Positions 23,805-36,205 of a DNA stretch of 64,000 nt are shown one piece after another (position 1 is the stretch's first letter; every line of letters begins with the position of its first letter). Made by a program: the position numbers and the translations under genes. The notes under the pieces are model-generated. The model did not search any database. It saw nothing but the letters and a program-made list of their open reading frames with translations, and was not told where the DNA came from. The DNA is from Sporodiniella umbellata (Eukaryota; Mucoromycota; Mucoromycetes; Mucorales; Rhizopodaceae). The stretch spans positions 62,001 to 126,000 of the forward strand of contig JAIXMR010000028.1 of NCBI GenBank assembly GCA_025677835.1. The letters are read 5' to 3'.

Positions 23805-24279
23805 ATGAAATCAGAACGTATTCACGCGATTTTTAATCGAATTGTTATTGAAAGTAAGCAAATCTAACAAGCAGAAAAAATATCTAAAAACAAGATAAAT
23901 AGCCAACAAGAAAGAATATATCCGAGCATCTATCATCCCCCCTCCTCCCGATTATGACTCTGGAGATGAGCATTACTTTACACCTCTTACTGCGCCTGTG
24001 GACGAGTACACGATCGGTGTTCGACTCTCTAGCGATGGCAAAGATATGGTAGTTCCGATACCTGTTGTGGAGCCCTACATCACTGTTGGTCAAATCAAAA
24101 TGCTGGTCATGACTCATTTGAATCCTAGAGTGTATTATACAATCAAAATACTTCACCGCGGCGTCATCCTGGCAGACCACATCAGGTTTGCTCCTAACAG
24201 CAAATCAATCACCAACAAACTTGGTCTCATCTTGATACAAAAAGGGCATGTGATCCAAGCCATGTGCTTAAAGCGTTGA
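23805..24279 (+). CDS. Unrecognised small protein, possible ubiquitin-like fold (2 exons)
   Basis: Exons 23805-23853 and 23903-24279 give 141 residues starting MKSERIHAIF. A proline-rich acidic linker (IIPPPPDYDSGDE) follows. Then comes a compact C-terminal part with alternating strands: YTIGVRLSSDG, PYITVGQIKMLVMTHL, YTIKILHRGVIL and LGLILIQKGHVIQAM. That pattern (strand, strand, helix preceded by TVGQIK, then strands) suggests a ubiquitin-like beta-grasp domain, but I do not recognise a family. A CAAG acceptor eleven bases downstream of the chosen ATAG is also in frame and would drop three or four residues. Confidence 0.65.
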
Positions 24280-24797
24280 TCTAATCCAAAACCCAGTCTG
24301 TTCTGATCATGCTCTATTTACTGCCTTCCTCTTCTTTTTCTCTTGAAAATCGCCCCCTCCCCTTGTATAAGAACAAAAATAACAGTTAACCCTTGTTTTT
24401 TACTTTAGGGCTTTTTTTGTGTTAATTAGAACAAATAAATTTAACCCAAGTCGGTTGTTTTTATCTAATCACAAAAAAAAAAAAAAAAAAAACGGTCGGA
24501 ATTTGGAATTGATTGGTATACTTTGTTTTTCTTTGCATAATTTGACGCAAATTAACAAGGCTGATGCAGTGCTCATTCAAAAAACCCAACAAAACTTGGT
24601 GCTTATTTCTTTCTGAAAAAAAAAATTTTTTTTTGGAAAACTAGCTGAACGATTTTTTTTGCATACAAGTAATTTAGGGACGCTGGGCAAAAGATACGGC
24701 TGACTAAGTAAAAAAAAGGTGAAGAAATGTTTGCTATACGCGTGGGATTTCATAATCGTATTGACACAGCTGCATTATCAAAAGAGAAAGCATCTTT

Positions 24798-24832
<35 letters not shown>

Positions 24833-25157
24833 TGGACTCTCAGAGTCTACTTTGCTCTTAGATATAACATGTCTCTAGTGGACTTTAATACTTAGACTCT
24901 GGTCCTTGGTTGTACTATTGGTATAAAAGAACCTCTGTAAATGCCAACTGCTATTTTGTCAGTCAAATCTTATAAAGGCTGTTCTGCTAATTTTTTTCTT
25001 TCTATTAAAAAAGCGTCAAGAACTCAGTGTATAAATAGACATCTCAAATATATCCTAGAGTTGATAAAAAGTATTTCAAATAGAAAAAGCTATACTACCA
25101 ATCTCAGGCCAGCTCAATAAATAGGTTGTACGAAGCTCAACCGATACGATTTTATTA
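24280..25157. other. Intergenic with long poly-A tracts
   Basis: Tail-to-tail gap between a plus-strand gene and BDP1. It contains A runs at about 24473-24492 and 24800-24830. ORF 24419-24616 has no recognisable features. Nothing else is seen. Confidence 0.6.
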
Positions 25158-27885
25158 CTATAATAGTTGCATCTCATTAAAGTCCGCTGGTACATCTTCT
25201 AAATCTGTATTTGCCATTTCTGCAAACAAATTTAAATCTATTTTGCATTTTTTTTTTTAGTGACAGTCATTTTTTTTAGGGGAGGGTGAGTAATAATGAG
25301 ATATTGACTTACCAGGCTTTTTTCGTCGGCGAATTAAGAAATCCGTTATTTTTTCTGGGCGAAGCTTTTCTTCTCTGTTAAACTTCAGTCGAATATGTGA
25401 GCGTGTACGGCCGGGTATCATTTTGGAAATTGTTTCAAAGTCAGTGCCAAATTGAGACAACAGTTCATAAAACATATCTGTTTCAACAGCTGACCATCGG
25501 ACGCTTGTACCTTTTTTGCCATAAGTTAAACTGTTGATCTTTTTTGTCATCGAATTTTCTTCAACGATTTCCATAGCTCCGTCATAAAAATCTTGGCTTG
25601 CTTGGCTTCTTTCAACAGTTAAAGAATCGGTATCAAGCACAATTTGACCATTAACAATTCTTACTTGAGGAGCGGTAGACCTAAAGTGAACGTTAGACAG
25701 TTATAAAAACGTAGTTTGAAAATTACGTTTCTTGTAAGACTGAACTAGCCAACTCCTTTCTTCGTTTTTCTTCCTCTGCTTTTTTTTCCTCGAGCAATTT
25801 TCTTTTTTTTTCCATTTCTTCACTTTTCTTTCTTTGAAATTCTTCCTGTTCTTCAGCAGACATGTTAACAATGGCTGCTTTCTGTTTGATTTCTTCATAT
25901 CTTTGCATCTCCAATTCTTTAAACGACTTTGACACAACACCATCGATATCGCGTAAAAAATAACTCATAGGACGTTCACTATGCTCAGCCCCAGTAGGGT
26001 TAGGAACATCGGCCAGCGTACGGAGGTTTTCAGGTAATCGAAAGTCATCTGGTTGTTTTTTGGCAGGCTTTTCTTTCTGTTGCCTTGTACTTGAACCTCC
26101 TGTTTCAGCTCCAGACGATGAGGATGTGTTTGAAGAGGGGAGTCCAATACCAATAGCCACCGCTTTTGCTGGCTCTTTTGACTTTTCTCTAGATTTTTCT
26201 TTGGACTTTTCTTTCCCTTTTTCCTTTGGTTTTTCCTTGGACTTTCTTGTCGTTTCTTTAGGCAGTATTTCTTTGAGTTGGGTTGAGTCGAAAGTCACAC
26301 CTTTGCCTTTATAAGGTACACGGCCTCGTTTGCGCTTTGAAGCCTCGTCTTCAGTAGCTCCTTTTCTTTTTCTCTTCGACTTTTTTTCCTTTTTGCCCGT
26401 AGCTGGAGATTCTATTTCAGCGTTGGAAAATAGCACCGTGTCAGAATCGTCATACGGTCCATCAATGTCAATGACTGAGTTAGAGGGAGTGTCTTCTCTT
26501 GGGAAATTCAAAGGTGTATCCTCCTTTGGTGGATTGGAATACGATCCTTCAATATCAATGTGTGATTCAGAGTGAGACGATTTGCCATAGAAAGGGCTAA
26601 CAGGCGAACCTGATTGTGTATTGCTGACGGCTGGTTGCGTTGTTATATGCTGAATCGATGTTTTTGTATTAGAAGACGACTCGCCTAGTATATTTTTAAG
26701 CGGCAAGCTTGAAGACAAAGACATATCAGTTGTATCAGTTTCTTCTACAGTGGTTATATCAAGTGATGCCGAGCTATCGTCAGAGTCGTATTCGAGCAAA
26801 GCGCTTGTTGGTTTGGGTGTCGCGGTATTTTCAGGGGTAGCTACAGTAGCGTATGCAGGCGACGAAGAACAATAATGAGGCGTGTTTGTATATTCAGGCG
26901 ATGCAACATTGTTATGGGGTGTAGCTGTATACTCAGGCGAAGTACAGGTAGCGCTAGGGGTGTGAGGATATTCAGGTGAAAGCGCTGCCATTACACCAGG
27001 CGTATGTGGATATTCAGAAGGCTCAAGAGAAGCTGTTGTTTTAGACTCATGGCCTTCAGGGGAGCTAGCGATATCTGTATTGTTTGTTTCGGTCTGTTGT
27101 CTTGATTCGCCTAGATCAGGTGCTGGAATCACTTTGGGTTGGTTAGTGAAGCGTCGATTTGAAACAGAATGATTAAGAGCCATTTCCTCCTGAGTGAGTT
27201 CGTCAATTTCTTGTGAAGGAGAGTTGTTGTCTAAAGGTTGTTTTTGCGTGTTTGAGTTATGTACTAAAGGCGTGTCGTTAGAAGCTGTTTTTTTTAAGGC
27301 TGCTAGGCTAGAAGTAGCTTGGCCGAGTGCTTTAGCGGAACTTATTTTACTGGAAGCCGCTTCGATGGTATTTTCTTTGACAAGTGAAGTTTTATTAGAG
27401 ACTGCTTCAATAGAGCTTGATTTACTAGATGTGGCTGTACTATAAGTTGCTTCTTGAGAGATCTTTTTGCTAATTTTAGCTGTGCTTGGATCTGATTCTC
27501 CAAAGATACCTTTGCTGAGTGCAGCTATGTTGGGAGCTACTTCGGAGATGTTTTTGCTGAATGTAGCTGTACCAGGAGTTGCTTCTTTGGATATACCTTT
27601 GTTGGGTGCGGCTATGCTAGAAGTTGGTTTTCCAGAGATGTTTTTGCTGGGTGTAACTACGTTGAAAGCTTTTTTTTCAGGAATCTTTTCGGTAAATGTT
27701 GCTACACTAGAGACCGTCTCATCAGGCGCTTTATTAGAAACAATTTGGCTGGAACTAACTAGACTAGAATTAGCTGGAATGGAAGAGGCTTGATTTGATG
27801 AGGAATCTGTAATTTTCCTGCTGCGATTTTTGTTTTTATTTAATGTAGGTCCAAATTTTTTTTTGTTTTTGTCTAATAGAAACAT
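25158..27885 (-). CDS. BDP1: TFIIIB subunit B'' (BDP1), SANT-domain factor
   Basis: Exons 27885-25727, 25680-25313 and 25219-25158 give 862 residues. BDP1 joins TBP and BRF1 in TFIIIB and helps open promoters for RNA polymerase III. Diagnostic parts are the NPTGAEHSERPMSYFLRDI box, a charged coiled coil (about residues 660-715), the LQETSTAPQVRIVNGQIVLD box across intron 1, and the SANT domain around VRWSAVETDMFYELLSQFG and TRSHIRLKFNREEK. About 600 disordered residues precede this. They include a run of SPEYxxTP-type repeats (about residues 290-360) and a KSKEK-rich basic stretch. The first residues (KKFGPTLN) match the family's short N-terminal motif, so the start is secure. Confidence 0.93.
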
Positions 27886-28880
27886 TAGACAATTTAGCTT
27901 GTATATATTGTATTATCCTACTAATTCCAAGTGATGTGAGTGATGACATTATCGTTGTTTGTATAAAATGCAAATCTGTTTTTTTTTTCTTGATTAACAA
28001 AAAATTTTCGGCGAATAGAAAACCTTTATGATTGCTATAGTTTCTAGCAGAACACTACTAAAATGATATAACTGAGATTGATATATTTCAATACATAACT
28101 CAAATTGGAGTCCTTTAAATTGAACAAGTCTGCCTTTGACAGACACATTACCTTCAAGAAAAACCCGATGTAGTTTCCTTTATTAGGCAATCGACAATAA
28201 ATAAGTTGGAGTTTTTTTTTACAGAGTAGTAGCTGTCTTTTTTTTTAACTACCTTAAAATTGTTTTTTAACACTGATGTCAATCGAGTAACAAACAAATA
28301 TAAGATTTTGATTTGCATAGCAATCTTTAACTAAAAAATAATATCCCATAGATCTCGGTGGTATTAAAAAATCAAATAATCGAGAAATTTCTAGTGAGTG
28401 TTATGGTTCGCCTATTTGATAGAAGCTAACAGTAATATATAGGCAAGCGACATTTAGCCATAGGCATGTTTGAACTAGCTTTGATGGAAAGGAGCGGTTT
28501 TTTTTTTAGCTCATATAATTCCAGTATATGATAGCCTAGATTTACAAGCTACTACCATAGTGTCCCCGTTCAAGGTTATACAGAGTATTGAAACTATGCA
28601 TTTTTTAAATAGTAACGCCCTCAAAATAAGCACCCTTAAATAAATCTACTACTCTACATCCATCTCCAGACCTTGTTACTGACAATGAAATTATACTTTA
28701 CTAAAAATTGAGCCAAACACAGGTCAAAAGCCGTGATATTTTCATCCTAGATTCTCAGTCTCTATAGACAGGCAAGTTTATCACCCTTAGAGTTTGCGTC
28801 TCTTAATTAGGTTTGTTGTAAAAATAAAAAGCGACTCTAGGAAAACTATAATGTTTTCTTTTCATCATATACTTATTATT
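27886..28880. other. Intergenic, nothing recognised
   Basis: About 1 kb of AT-rich DNA between BDP1 and the KPWE-motif gene, with no ORF of note and no repeat. The part next to 27885 should hold the BDP1 promoter. Confidence 0.5.
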
Positions 28881-29496
28881 TTATTCTTCTCTCTTAACCT
28901 CCCAAGGTTTTGGTCTAGCTTTCATTTTAGCTTCACTTGGTGTACCATCGTTTAGTGTAGTGGGTATATGTCTGATGCCTTAGTTTTAGTATTAGCAATG
29001 TTAGTAAGAATTAGCTGAGCGTGTGCTGTAGTACCTGGTATTTCAATTCCTTTTTCAATCATATCTACAATTTCTTGGAACGTAAATCTTGGTGGTTTTT
29101 CTATAGGATAGGTTTCAGTACAGCGCCTGCTTGTGTCTCTTTCAACCCCTTCTTTCCTTCTGACACCTATACCTTCACTACTAACTGTTGAGTCTATCTC
29201 CTTCTTTTCGTTTTTCCACTTGCAATACTCGTCATAATCAATGGAAGAAAAAAATCTTTGTTTGTTAAATACCTTCCTTCAAAAAGAAAACTTACTTGGA
29301 ATAATAAAACAATTTTGCCTTGAGTAATAGCTGCTCTTCGTTTTCTTGTTTATTGTTTAGAAGTGAGGCGATCCCAGACTAATGTAAAAGAAGGAGTTGA
29401 TTTCATTCACAAAACTAAGTTTGTGTGAAGAATTATTACTTGAAATTGTGCATCGTTGTCAAAGTCATATTTTTCAAAAGCTTCAAAAGTCGACAT
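28881..29496 (-). CDS. KPWE-motif peroxin-like protein (PEX39/PEX14-like), 4 exons
   Basis: This gene consists only of short exons (29496-29440, 29378-29296, 29255-29035, 28978-28881), all in phase, giving 152 residues. The N terminus MSTFEAFEKYDFDNDAQFQ with GIASLL resembles the helix-turn-helix part of PEX14-like fungal proteins. The C-terminal half has RFTFQEIVDMIEKGIEIPG, then GIRHIP, and ends in RPKPWEVKREE. The combination of a short helix, PGI..IP and a C-terminal KPWE is the hallmark of the KPWE domain family that includes yeast Yjr012c and human C6orf226. I recall these as Pex39, a factor for peroxisomal import of PTS2 cargo. The assignment rests on motifs only. The start lies 128 bp from the stop of the transporter gene on the same strand. 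Confidence 0.75.
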
Positions 29497-29624
29497 GGCT
29501 TCGAAGATTAAAAAAGAAATACAAATAAACAAAACAAAAAATATGATCCTTAAGCTTATATGATTGGTCAGAATTGTCCTAAAGGATATAGTAGCTTTTC
29601 GAAAGTTTTTTTTGGTATATCTGA

Positions 29625-31499
29625 TTATATTTTTACAAACAGCTTTTGCTTCAAAGAAAATCTAAACATGAAAAGAAGAATAAGCCCAATCAAAAAGCAT
29701 ACACCTGTAAAGTATTTGTAACTATCAAAGGGTCTACCAAGCTCGAGTGATGCTTCTATGGCGCCCGCTAAGTTTGGTCCAAACATAGAAACCGAAGTAA
29801 GAACTAAAAAAACGGATAGTCCGGTTTCAAATTTCTCGTGTCCAGTCAACAATAGAGTTATTGACGGTGCTAACAAGGCAAAAGTTAGCTTGGCTCGTTT
29901 GAATTTCTTTTGACAACATACTTAGTGTAAGGAACCCACTGCAAAAGAAGCCGTACATTATACAGAATGCAAGTAGAGACCCAAAGTTGTATGCATATTT
30001 CCAAATAGCTAAACACGATACGCTGGACATGATGCAGTATATCATGGTTATATTTATGTGGCCGATATAGTCACCTAGCAGTCTAGACAATTGTTTTAGA
30101 AACCATTCGTACATATCCTTGACATTTCATTTTACCCAGCTGCAAAACTGCCCATAGCATTTGATCCTGACGTTATAGATAAAACAATGGCTCCTTGGTA
30201 AGAGGTCAATCCAATATATGTAGCATACGCTTGTTTTATAAATTAACAAAAAAGCGTATAAGCACAAACCAAAATTATTTTAAGAAAAATAACTTACAGG
30301 GAATAAAATATGCTGGTGTATTACATGCTGCAACAAGCAATATATTAATTACGCACCATAATAAATATCTCCAATTCTTTGCAACACTGAAGTCAAATGT
30401 TTTCCTGAACGAAAAATCCTTGACACCCATTTTTGTTTCTGTAATTTTTTTCACATTCATAAAGCAACATGATAGTAGTCCTATCACGAGGCAAATAAGA
30501 CTAAGAACGCGATAACACCTAATATATTCAAGATTAGAACGAATTTGTATGAGTAAAAACGTAAAACAAACTCGAAAACTACCAGCTAGCTCCAAACATA
30601 GAATTTATGGGTTCCATTAGATACGGAAATGCCAAACCACCAATACTTATACCACTTGAAGTAATTCCTAATGCTAAGCCTCTATACTTTGTGAAATACT
30701 GAGGAATAGTACTAACGGAAACCTTAAAATACAAGCGTTAACATCGATTTAATAGAATCAGTATGAGACAACATATTTACATAGTACATGATAGATATTC
30801 CTGTGCCGTAAACTATGCCGTGTGTCAAATAAAGGTGCCAAATCTAAAAAGAAAAAGTTATACCCTCTGCATTTTACGAAACCAAAAGCTCAATATACTA
30901 TACTTGTGTGCTAAAGCTTGCTAAAAGCAAGCCTAGGCTAGATATAACAACAGAAACAAACAGAGTTTTTTTGGGGCCGAGTACGATTAGAATTATTTGG
31001 GACATAGGACCCAATATGTTGATTAATACGTTGTAAATTGTTTGAGCAAAGCTCAATTTTAAAGGTAAGTTTTCATGGTCATTTCCAAAGTTGATTTGTT
31101 CATAATAATTTTGGAAGACTCCCCTAATCACAGAATAACAGGAAGAACAATCAAAAACTGGGATACTTAGAATAAATTATTAGAATTGCTGTTTTTACCA
31201 TGATTGACCAGCTCCTAAACCTACTGTGAGAACAAGAAAAGAGCCAAAGACAAGATGCCATGGGCATTTTTCTTCTTCGTTTAAAGTTTCAGTATCGATT
31301 TTTGTGTTTACTTCCTCCGCTTTTTTTTTTTCGATATCTTCTTCTACCCTAGCTGTTAATTTTCAGACAGATTTTCTAATAGTAATATGTATTTGTATAT
31401 ACCAATTGTACTTTTGGTGTTGACTAAAGATAAATCAGCCAATAATGAAGAACGTTTTGGACTGTATATAGTTTCAGACGAATGATTGCAAGGATTCAT
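29625..31499 (-). CDS. MFS transporter, monocarboxylate-porter (SLC16/MCT) type, 9 exons
   Basis: Exons 31499-31412, 31352-31199, 31123-30904, 30843-30781, 30722-30583, 30518-30298, 30229-30136, 30082-29922 and 29869-29625 join in phase to 461 residues. A cytosolic N terminus of about 65 residues precedes twelve predicted hydrophobic segments. WGVFQNYY after helix 1, YFTKYRGLALGITSSG in the helix 4-5 region, and SMFGPNLAGAIE near helix 11 are typical of fungal MCT-like porters. These carry monocarboxylates or, in yeast, riboflavin; the substrate here is unknown. Intron 8 is 52 nt with a GTATGT donor. The gene seems intact. Confidence 0.85.
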
Positions 31500-33480
31500 T
31501 TACAAAGTGAGAAAGCCAGAAAGTAGAAGAAGAACAAAAAAAATTAGTTAAAAAAATATCAAATGAATGTATGAAGGAAAGAAAAAGATAAAAAGGTCAG
31601 GTTAAAGAAGCTTTTGAACTTGCTATTTAATTTCTGTACCTTTATTTTAGTTGGTGAGCCGATAGAGACGATATGTATAAAAACTGTATTTTTTTGCGCG
31701 TTTTCACGATTTTTATTCACAAATAAATCTATCAAACAGTAACAATAACAGTAATGTTTGATCAAAACCGCTTGCTTTCGAAACACTATTCTGAAGAGTC
31801 TGACAAGTATGTGTTTTGAAAGCCCAAAAGGAGTATTACCCTTCTTTTTTTTTCGATCTAGTGCACTCTTCAACTAAACTAACACCATTTTTTTTTAAAA
31901 AGAAAAAAAAAAGAACAAAACGTCTTAAATATCTATATATCCAATTCCACATGCCTAAAGCTCCTAAGCTTTCAAACTATTTCTCTGAACTCAAGACTGC
32001 ATGCAATGGTTTTTGGATCAATCCGTTTAGTCCATGATACTCTGCAACTGACCTAGAAGCACTGTAAGATACATATCAGTGTCTGTACATTAAGTTCTGA
32101 AATTTTTTCTTCGGTATAGAATACAGCTAAACTTATGAGTAATGTAATTTTTCTCCCAAAAAACTAATTTGTTCGGCAAACGACAAATCGCCTTTAGACT
32201 TCTCCTGTTTGTCAACGTATTTAACACTAATGTCAGACACGATTACTGGTTCAGAAACTCAAAAAAAAAAACACTTTATTATATTTAACTCAGGTGTTGA
32301 CTACTTTCATTCTCATTTTTTCTTAAACGTGAGCCAATAGGCTTACATTTAAACGAATAAAGGCTTCTGTCTGGAAAAAAAGCTGTCAAACAAATAGCGT
32401 TCCATCTAAAGTAATTGTCTGACGGTCCAAGCATGGCAAAAATTACATCATTTGCTGCTATATATACAAAAAAAAATCCCGTATCTAAACTGCAGCATGA
32501 TTTATATTTGATAGTACAATACAGGCGTCCCTAAAAACGGCTTAGAAGACTGTGTTCGGTTTGAAATATCCGATAAGAAGATTTCTTTGAAGTATTTATT
32601 TAGTTTTATGTCATAAAAGAAACCATCTCACCACTACTTCATCAGCAGTCGTAAATAACACAAAAAGCTTTTTCTTTAATCAATTGATTGCTCTGAAATT
32701 TCCTCTTCTTTTCTTTCTACATACCTACATACTTTCTAGGCAATAAAGGTTGGGGTTAATATAATAAATAATGTTACTGTTGAAAAACACAGATTCCATC
32801 ACTTTATGCCCAATGCTATTTTAATCCAATTGACTCGCGCCATACTCTACGTTTGTATTTATTTTATTTTTCTATAAATAATACAAGTTTTGTATCAAAA
32901 GTTTGGAGTCGTAATTTACAATTGGTTTCATATTAGACTTCGTTAAATTTGCAATAGCAATAATACACAAGTATACAGACAAAATCAAAGCTGTTTCGTA
33001 GCTATAATTCAAAAATTTAAATTATTTTTTTCAGTATACATCTATTGAAACAATGTCTGTCCAACAATAATAGAACCTTTCTTCATTTTTTCCCATGTTT
33101 TTTTTTTGACTTTTTTTAAAAAATAAAAGCTGTTTCCTTTTTGTGCCTTAAACTGACAAAATATCACCTGGTTCATAATAAAAACTTAAGAGCTAGTTTT
33201 TGGGAAACAACAGTGGTCTTAAAAGAGTACACTCAGCAGTAGTAAAAATAACCATCATTTGTCGAATTGCAGAATCAAAAGCACTGAGTACACGCATTTG
33301 CATAACAAAAAACTAGAAACATACCTGAGTTATGCATACTTCAATTGGTTTTGATCAATTGGGTAATACAGAAATCCAGAAAAACTTTTCAGTTACTATT
33401 TTGTGACGAATTCAATCTCCGTTTATAACAAAATTGACACAAAAAATACGCATGCATATTTTATATCATCTACTTTTGCA
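31500..33480. other. Gene-free stretch
   Basis: About 2 kb with only short unsupported ORFs (31559-31873, 31816-32037). No RNA gene, repeat or coding exon is recognised. The last few hundred bases presumably include the promoter of the hydrolase gene. Confidence 0.45.
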
Positions 33481-34761
33481 ATGAACACATCCGATTACTT
33501 CTGGAAACCCAACCTTCCAGGCTGGATGAATTACTGCTTGGCAATGACCGGATTTACCGGTCTTGCAGGTGTCATTCTTTTGTATGTCTATCAGTGTAAG
33601 CTCGTCTATCCTAGCTCTATCCCTGAAGGTTCGAGAGAAAAGGTAGCACTTCCTTCAGAGTACAACATGAAATACTCTGAGGTTACTCTTGAAACCAGTG
33701 ATAAAATCAAATTAAAAAGCTATATTATTCTTCAAGAAGATGAAAAACAAGCAAAAAAGGCCCCTACTATTCTTTACTTTCACGTTAGTTTACATAAATG
33801 CGCAAGCTTAAAATTTGAATGAAAAATTAATTAAGGTACTTTTTAGGCCAATGCTGGAAACATGGTAAACCTAAGAGATAATGTTTTTGTACAGAATGTG
33901 ACAGAATCATTGTTAGGGACATAGACTTCCTATTGCGAAAATTTTATACAACAAATACAACTGCAATATTGTAATGCTGTCTTATAGAGGCTATGGACTT
34001 AGCGAGGGAAGTCCTGATGCGAAAGGATTAAAGATTGACTCTCAAGTAAGAAGGCAGCCTTTTTTTTATATAGACCGCTTTACTAAAAACGCTTTTTGAT
34101 AGACAATGTTGAATTATGTGAGAGAGCACCCGGTTTTGAAAAATACGCCACTTATAGCATATGGCCAATCTATTGGAGGTGCTGTGGCTATTGATCTTGT
34201 ATCTCGCAATGAAAGCTCCTTTTCGGGGCTGATGCTCGAGAATACATTCTTAAGCTTGGTAATATCCAATATCCAAAAAGCAGCTAACGTTATTTACTCT
34301 CTCTCAAATAGCATAAAGTAATACCCCATGTTTTACCTTTCTTGAAACATTTTACCTTCCTCTGCCACCAACACTGGCCAAGCGAAAAAAGTATTCGACA
34401 AATTGTGAACGTACCTATATTGTTTTTGGCAGGTGGAAAAGATGAGCTAGTACCTCCATCTCATATGGTTCAACTTAGAGATTTAAGCGAATCTCCTGAC
34501 AAAACCTGGGTTGAATTTCCAAACGGTATGCATAACGATACTGTTATGCAACCTGGCTATTTCACTGCCATTCGCGATTTTCTAGAAAAATTGGCATTAT
34601 TTGTTGATAAAGAAAAAGCAAAAAATGTATTGGAAGAAAGCTATCTAGACGGAAAGCCTGTTGAGGAAAATGACAAGTCGTATCAACTGATAAGTGGCGT
34701 TACAGATGGAGAAGGAATGGCGCATAGCTTCCAAGTGGAGGAAGTGGTGATGGAGGAATGA
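33481..34761 (+). CDS. BEM46/ABHD13-like alpha/beta hydrolase
   Basis: Exons 33481-33783, 33847-33864, 33917-34045, 34103-34258 and 34312-34761 give 351 residues. One N-terminal membrane segment (about residues 15-40) anchors a hydrolase domain. The oxyanion region reads FHANAGNMGHRLP. The nucleophile elbow is GQSIGG, the acid lies in LAGGKDELVPPSH, and the histidine in NGMHND, so the triad is complete. The layout matches ABHD13 and fungal Bem46, membrane-bound hydrolases linked to polarity and depalmitoylation-like activities; the substrate is unknown. Exon 2 is an 18-nt microexon encoding exactly ANAGNM. Upstream in-frame codons are not needed. The gene converges on eL6 with about 96 bp between stop codons. 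Confidence 0.92.
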
Positions 34762-34857
34762 CATTCTGCTTACCACTTAAAGAATCGTTGAATATTGTAA
34801 TAATAAAAAAGGAGTATATTTTTTTTTTTTTACAAAAGAAAACAGTTTTTATTTGAC

Positions 34858-35674
34858 TTAGAACTTCAAGTCGTGAGGGAATTGACCCTTGCGCAAACTG
34901 AAGGTAGATGTCAAGTATTGACGGAGGAAAGGAGTCTTAACAACAACTTCGAGAAGAGCCTTATCAACAGTCTTTTGGTCAGCAGCCTTAGATTCAGGGA
35001 AAGCAGCCTTCTTCTATAATAATAATAAATGTAAGTTTTTATCTTTCAAGTTATTCTTCACGCACTTGTTCGCTTTCAAGGAAAGCCTTTTCAGTCTTAG
35101 CAGACTTCTTGAAGTAGGCATCGTTGAACTTTTCATCGATCTAATAAAACCAAATAAAAAAAATAAATGAATTGTCTTTACAACGCTGTTTTTTTAAATA
35201 TACCTTAACGTTAGAGAGATCAAGCTTGGTAGAAGTGGCGATAACGTAGGCTTGGTTAACACGACGGAGAGGGACACCGTTGATCTTGAAGGGACCAGAA
35301 ACAAGGAGAAGACCGGAATCCAATTGCTTCAAAACAACAACACGCTTACCACGGTAACGTCCAGCCAAAAGAATAGCAACGGTACCAGGGGTGATATTGG
35401 AACGAAGAGCGGTCTTCTTGGAAGTCTTGCGACCAACCTTGGGTTGAGCAACATCTTCAGCGGGGTAGAAACGAGAGGCTTTTTGGGCAGGAACAGTACG
35501 CTTACCACCGTTCTTGGCACCCTTGACTTCAATGGTCTTTTCAGCAGCTGCTTCCTTAGTAGGAGCGGCAACAGCAGTCTTTTGACGCTTGTGAAGAGCC
35601 TTCTTGCTGTAGGCAACAGAGCGAGAGTAGCGAGAAACGCCAGGAGCGATAAAGCTGTTTCTGGGAGCGTGCAT
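34858..35674 (-). CDS. RPL6: 60S ribosomal protein eL6
   Basis: Exons 35674-35204, 35140-35066 and 35013-34858 give 233 residues. A basic N-terminal extension precedes the conserved core: [40 protein letters not shown] and [12 protein letters not shown]. The end, [12 protein letters not shown], is the family's usual C terminus. The length lies between yeast (176) and human (288) eL6. Codons are markedly biased and GC-richer than neighbours (AAG, GTC, ACC), as expected of a highly expressed gene. The start at MHAPRNSF follows a TTTAATGTAG sequence, so a 5' UTR intron ending about 4 bases before the start codon is likely. Confidence 0.95.
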
Positions 35675-36205
35675 ATTAGCTACATTAAAGCATAAAATGT
35701 TAAAACCATGTCCTGTCAACCATTTTTATATTTCGCATCTCTTTTTTTGTCAATGAATGGATGTATGTGTTGAGTAGTAGAATGTGTGTGTATTTTTTTG
35801 ATGACTGAATCGTTTCCTTTTTTCTAAAAAAAAAAGAACGCCCTCATGATCTGCTTGATTGTTCAAATTAACTTCAATTGAGTCAATTGAAAGTAAAGTG
35901 TGTAGGCTGAGGATTAACGTAATTTGGTGATGTTGTAATTTGGCTGAATTCAAACTTTATACTTTTGCCAAAATTGGTGTACACATCTTTTTCTAAACCA
36001 CGCATCCATCCATCCATCCTAGTATTCCTACTCGTCTTGAAGACAAGTTTACTCTACCTTTGGCTATGACGAAAAAGAGGATGTGATCTTGTTTGGCTTG
36101 GTTGTTTTTTTGCTACAATGAGAGAACCCAGAATGAAAACGCCGCGGAGATTGAAATGAACAGTCCCTTCAATCTCTGAACCTACACTTGAATTTTTCTT
36201 TTCTT
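35675..36205. other. Intergenic / promoter region
   Basis: About 530 bp upstream of eL6. It should contain the eL6 promoter and probably a 5' UTR intron. A TCCA repeat lies at about 36004-36019. No gene is recognised. Confidence 0.5.

Noticed and set aside
26060..27793. Several plus-strand ORFs over BDP1
   Set aside because: They are shadows of the disordered, repeat-rich BDP1 N-terminal region.
35252..35695. 147-codon plus-strand ORF over eL6
   Set aside because: It is the antisense of eL6, whose codon bias keeps the opposite strand open.
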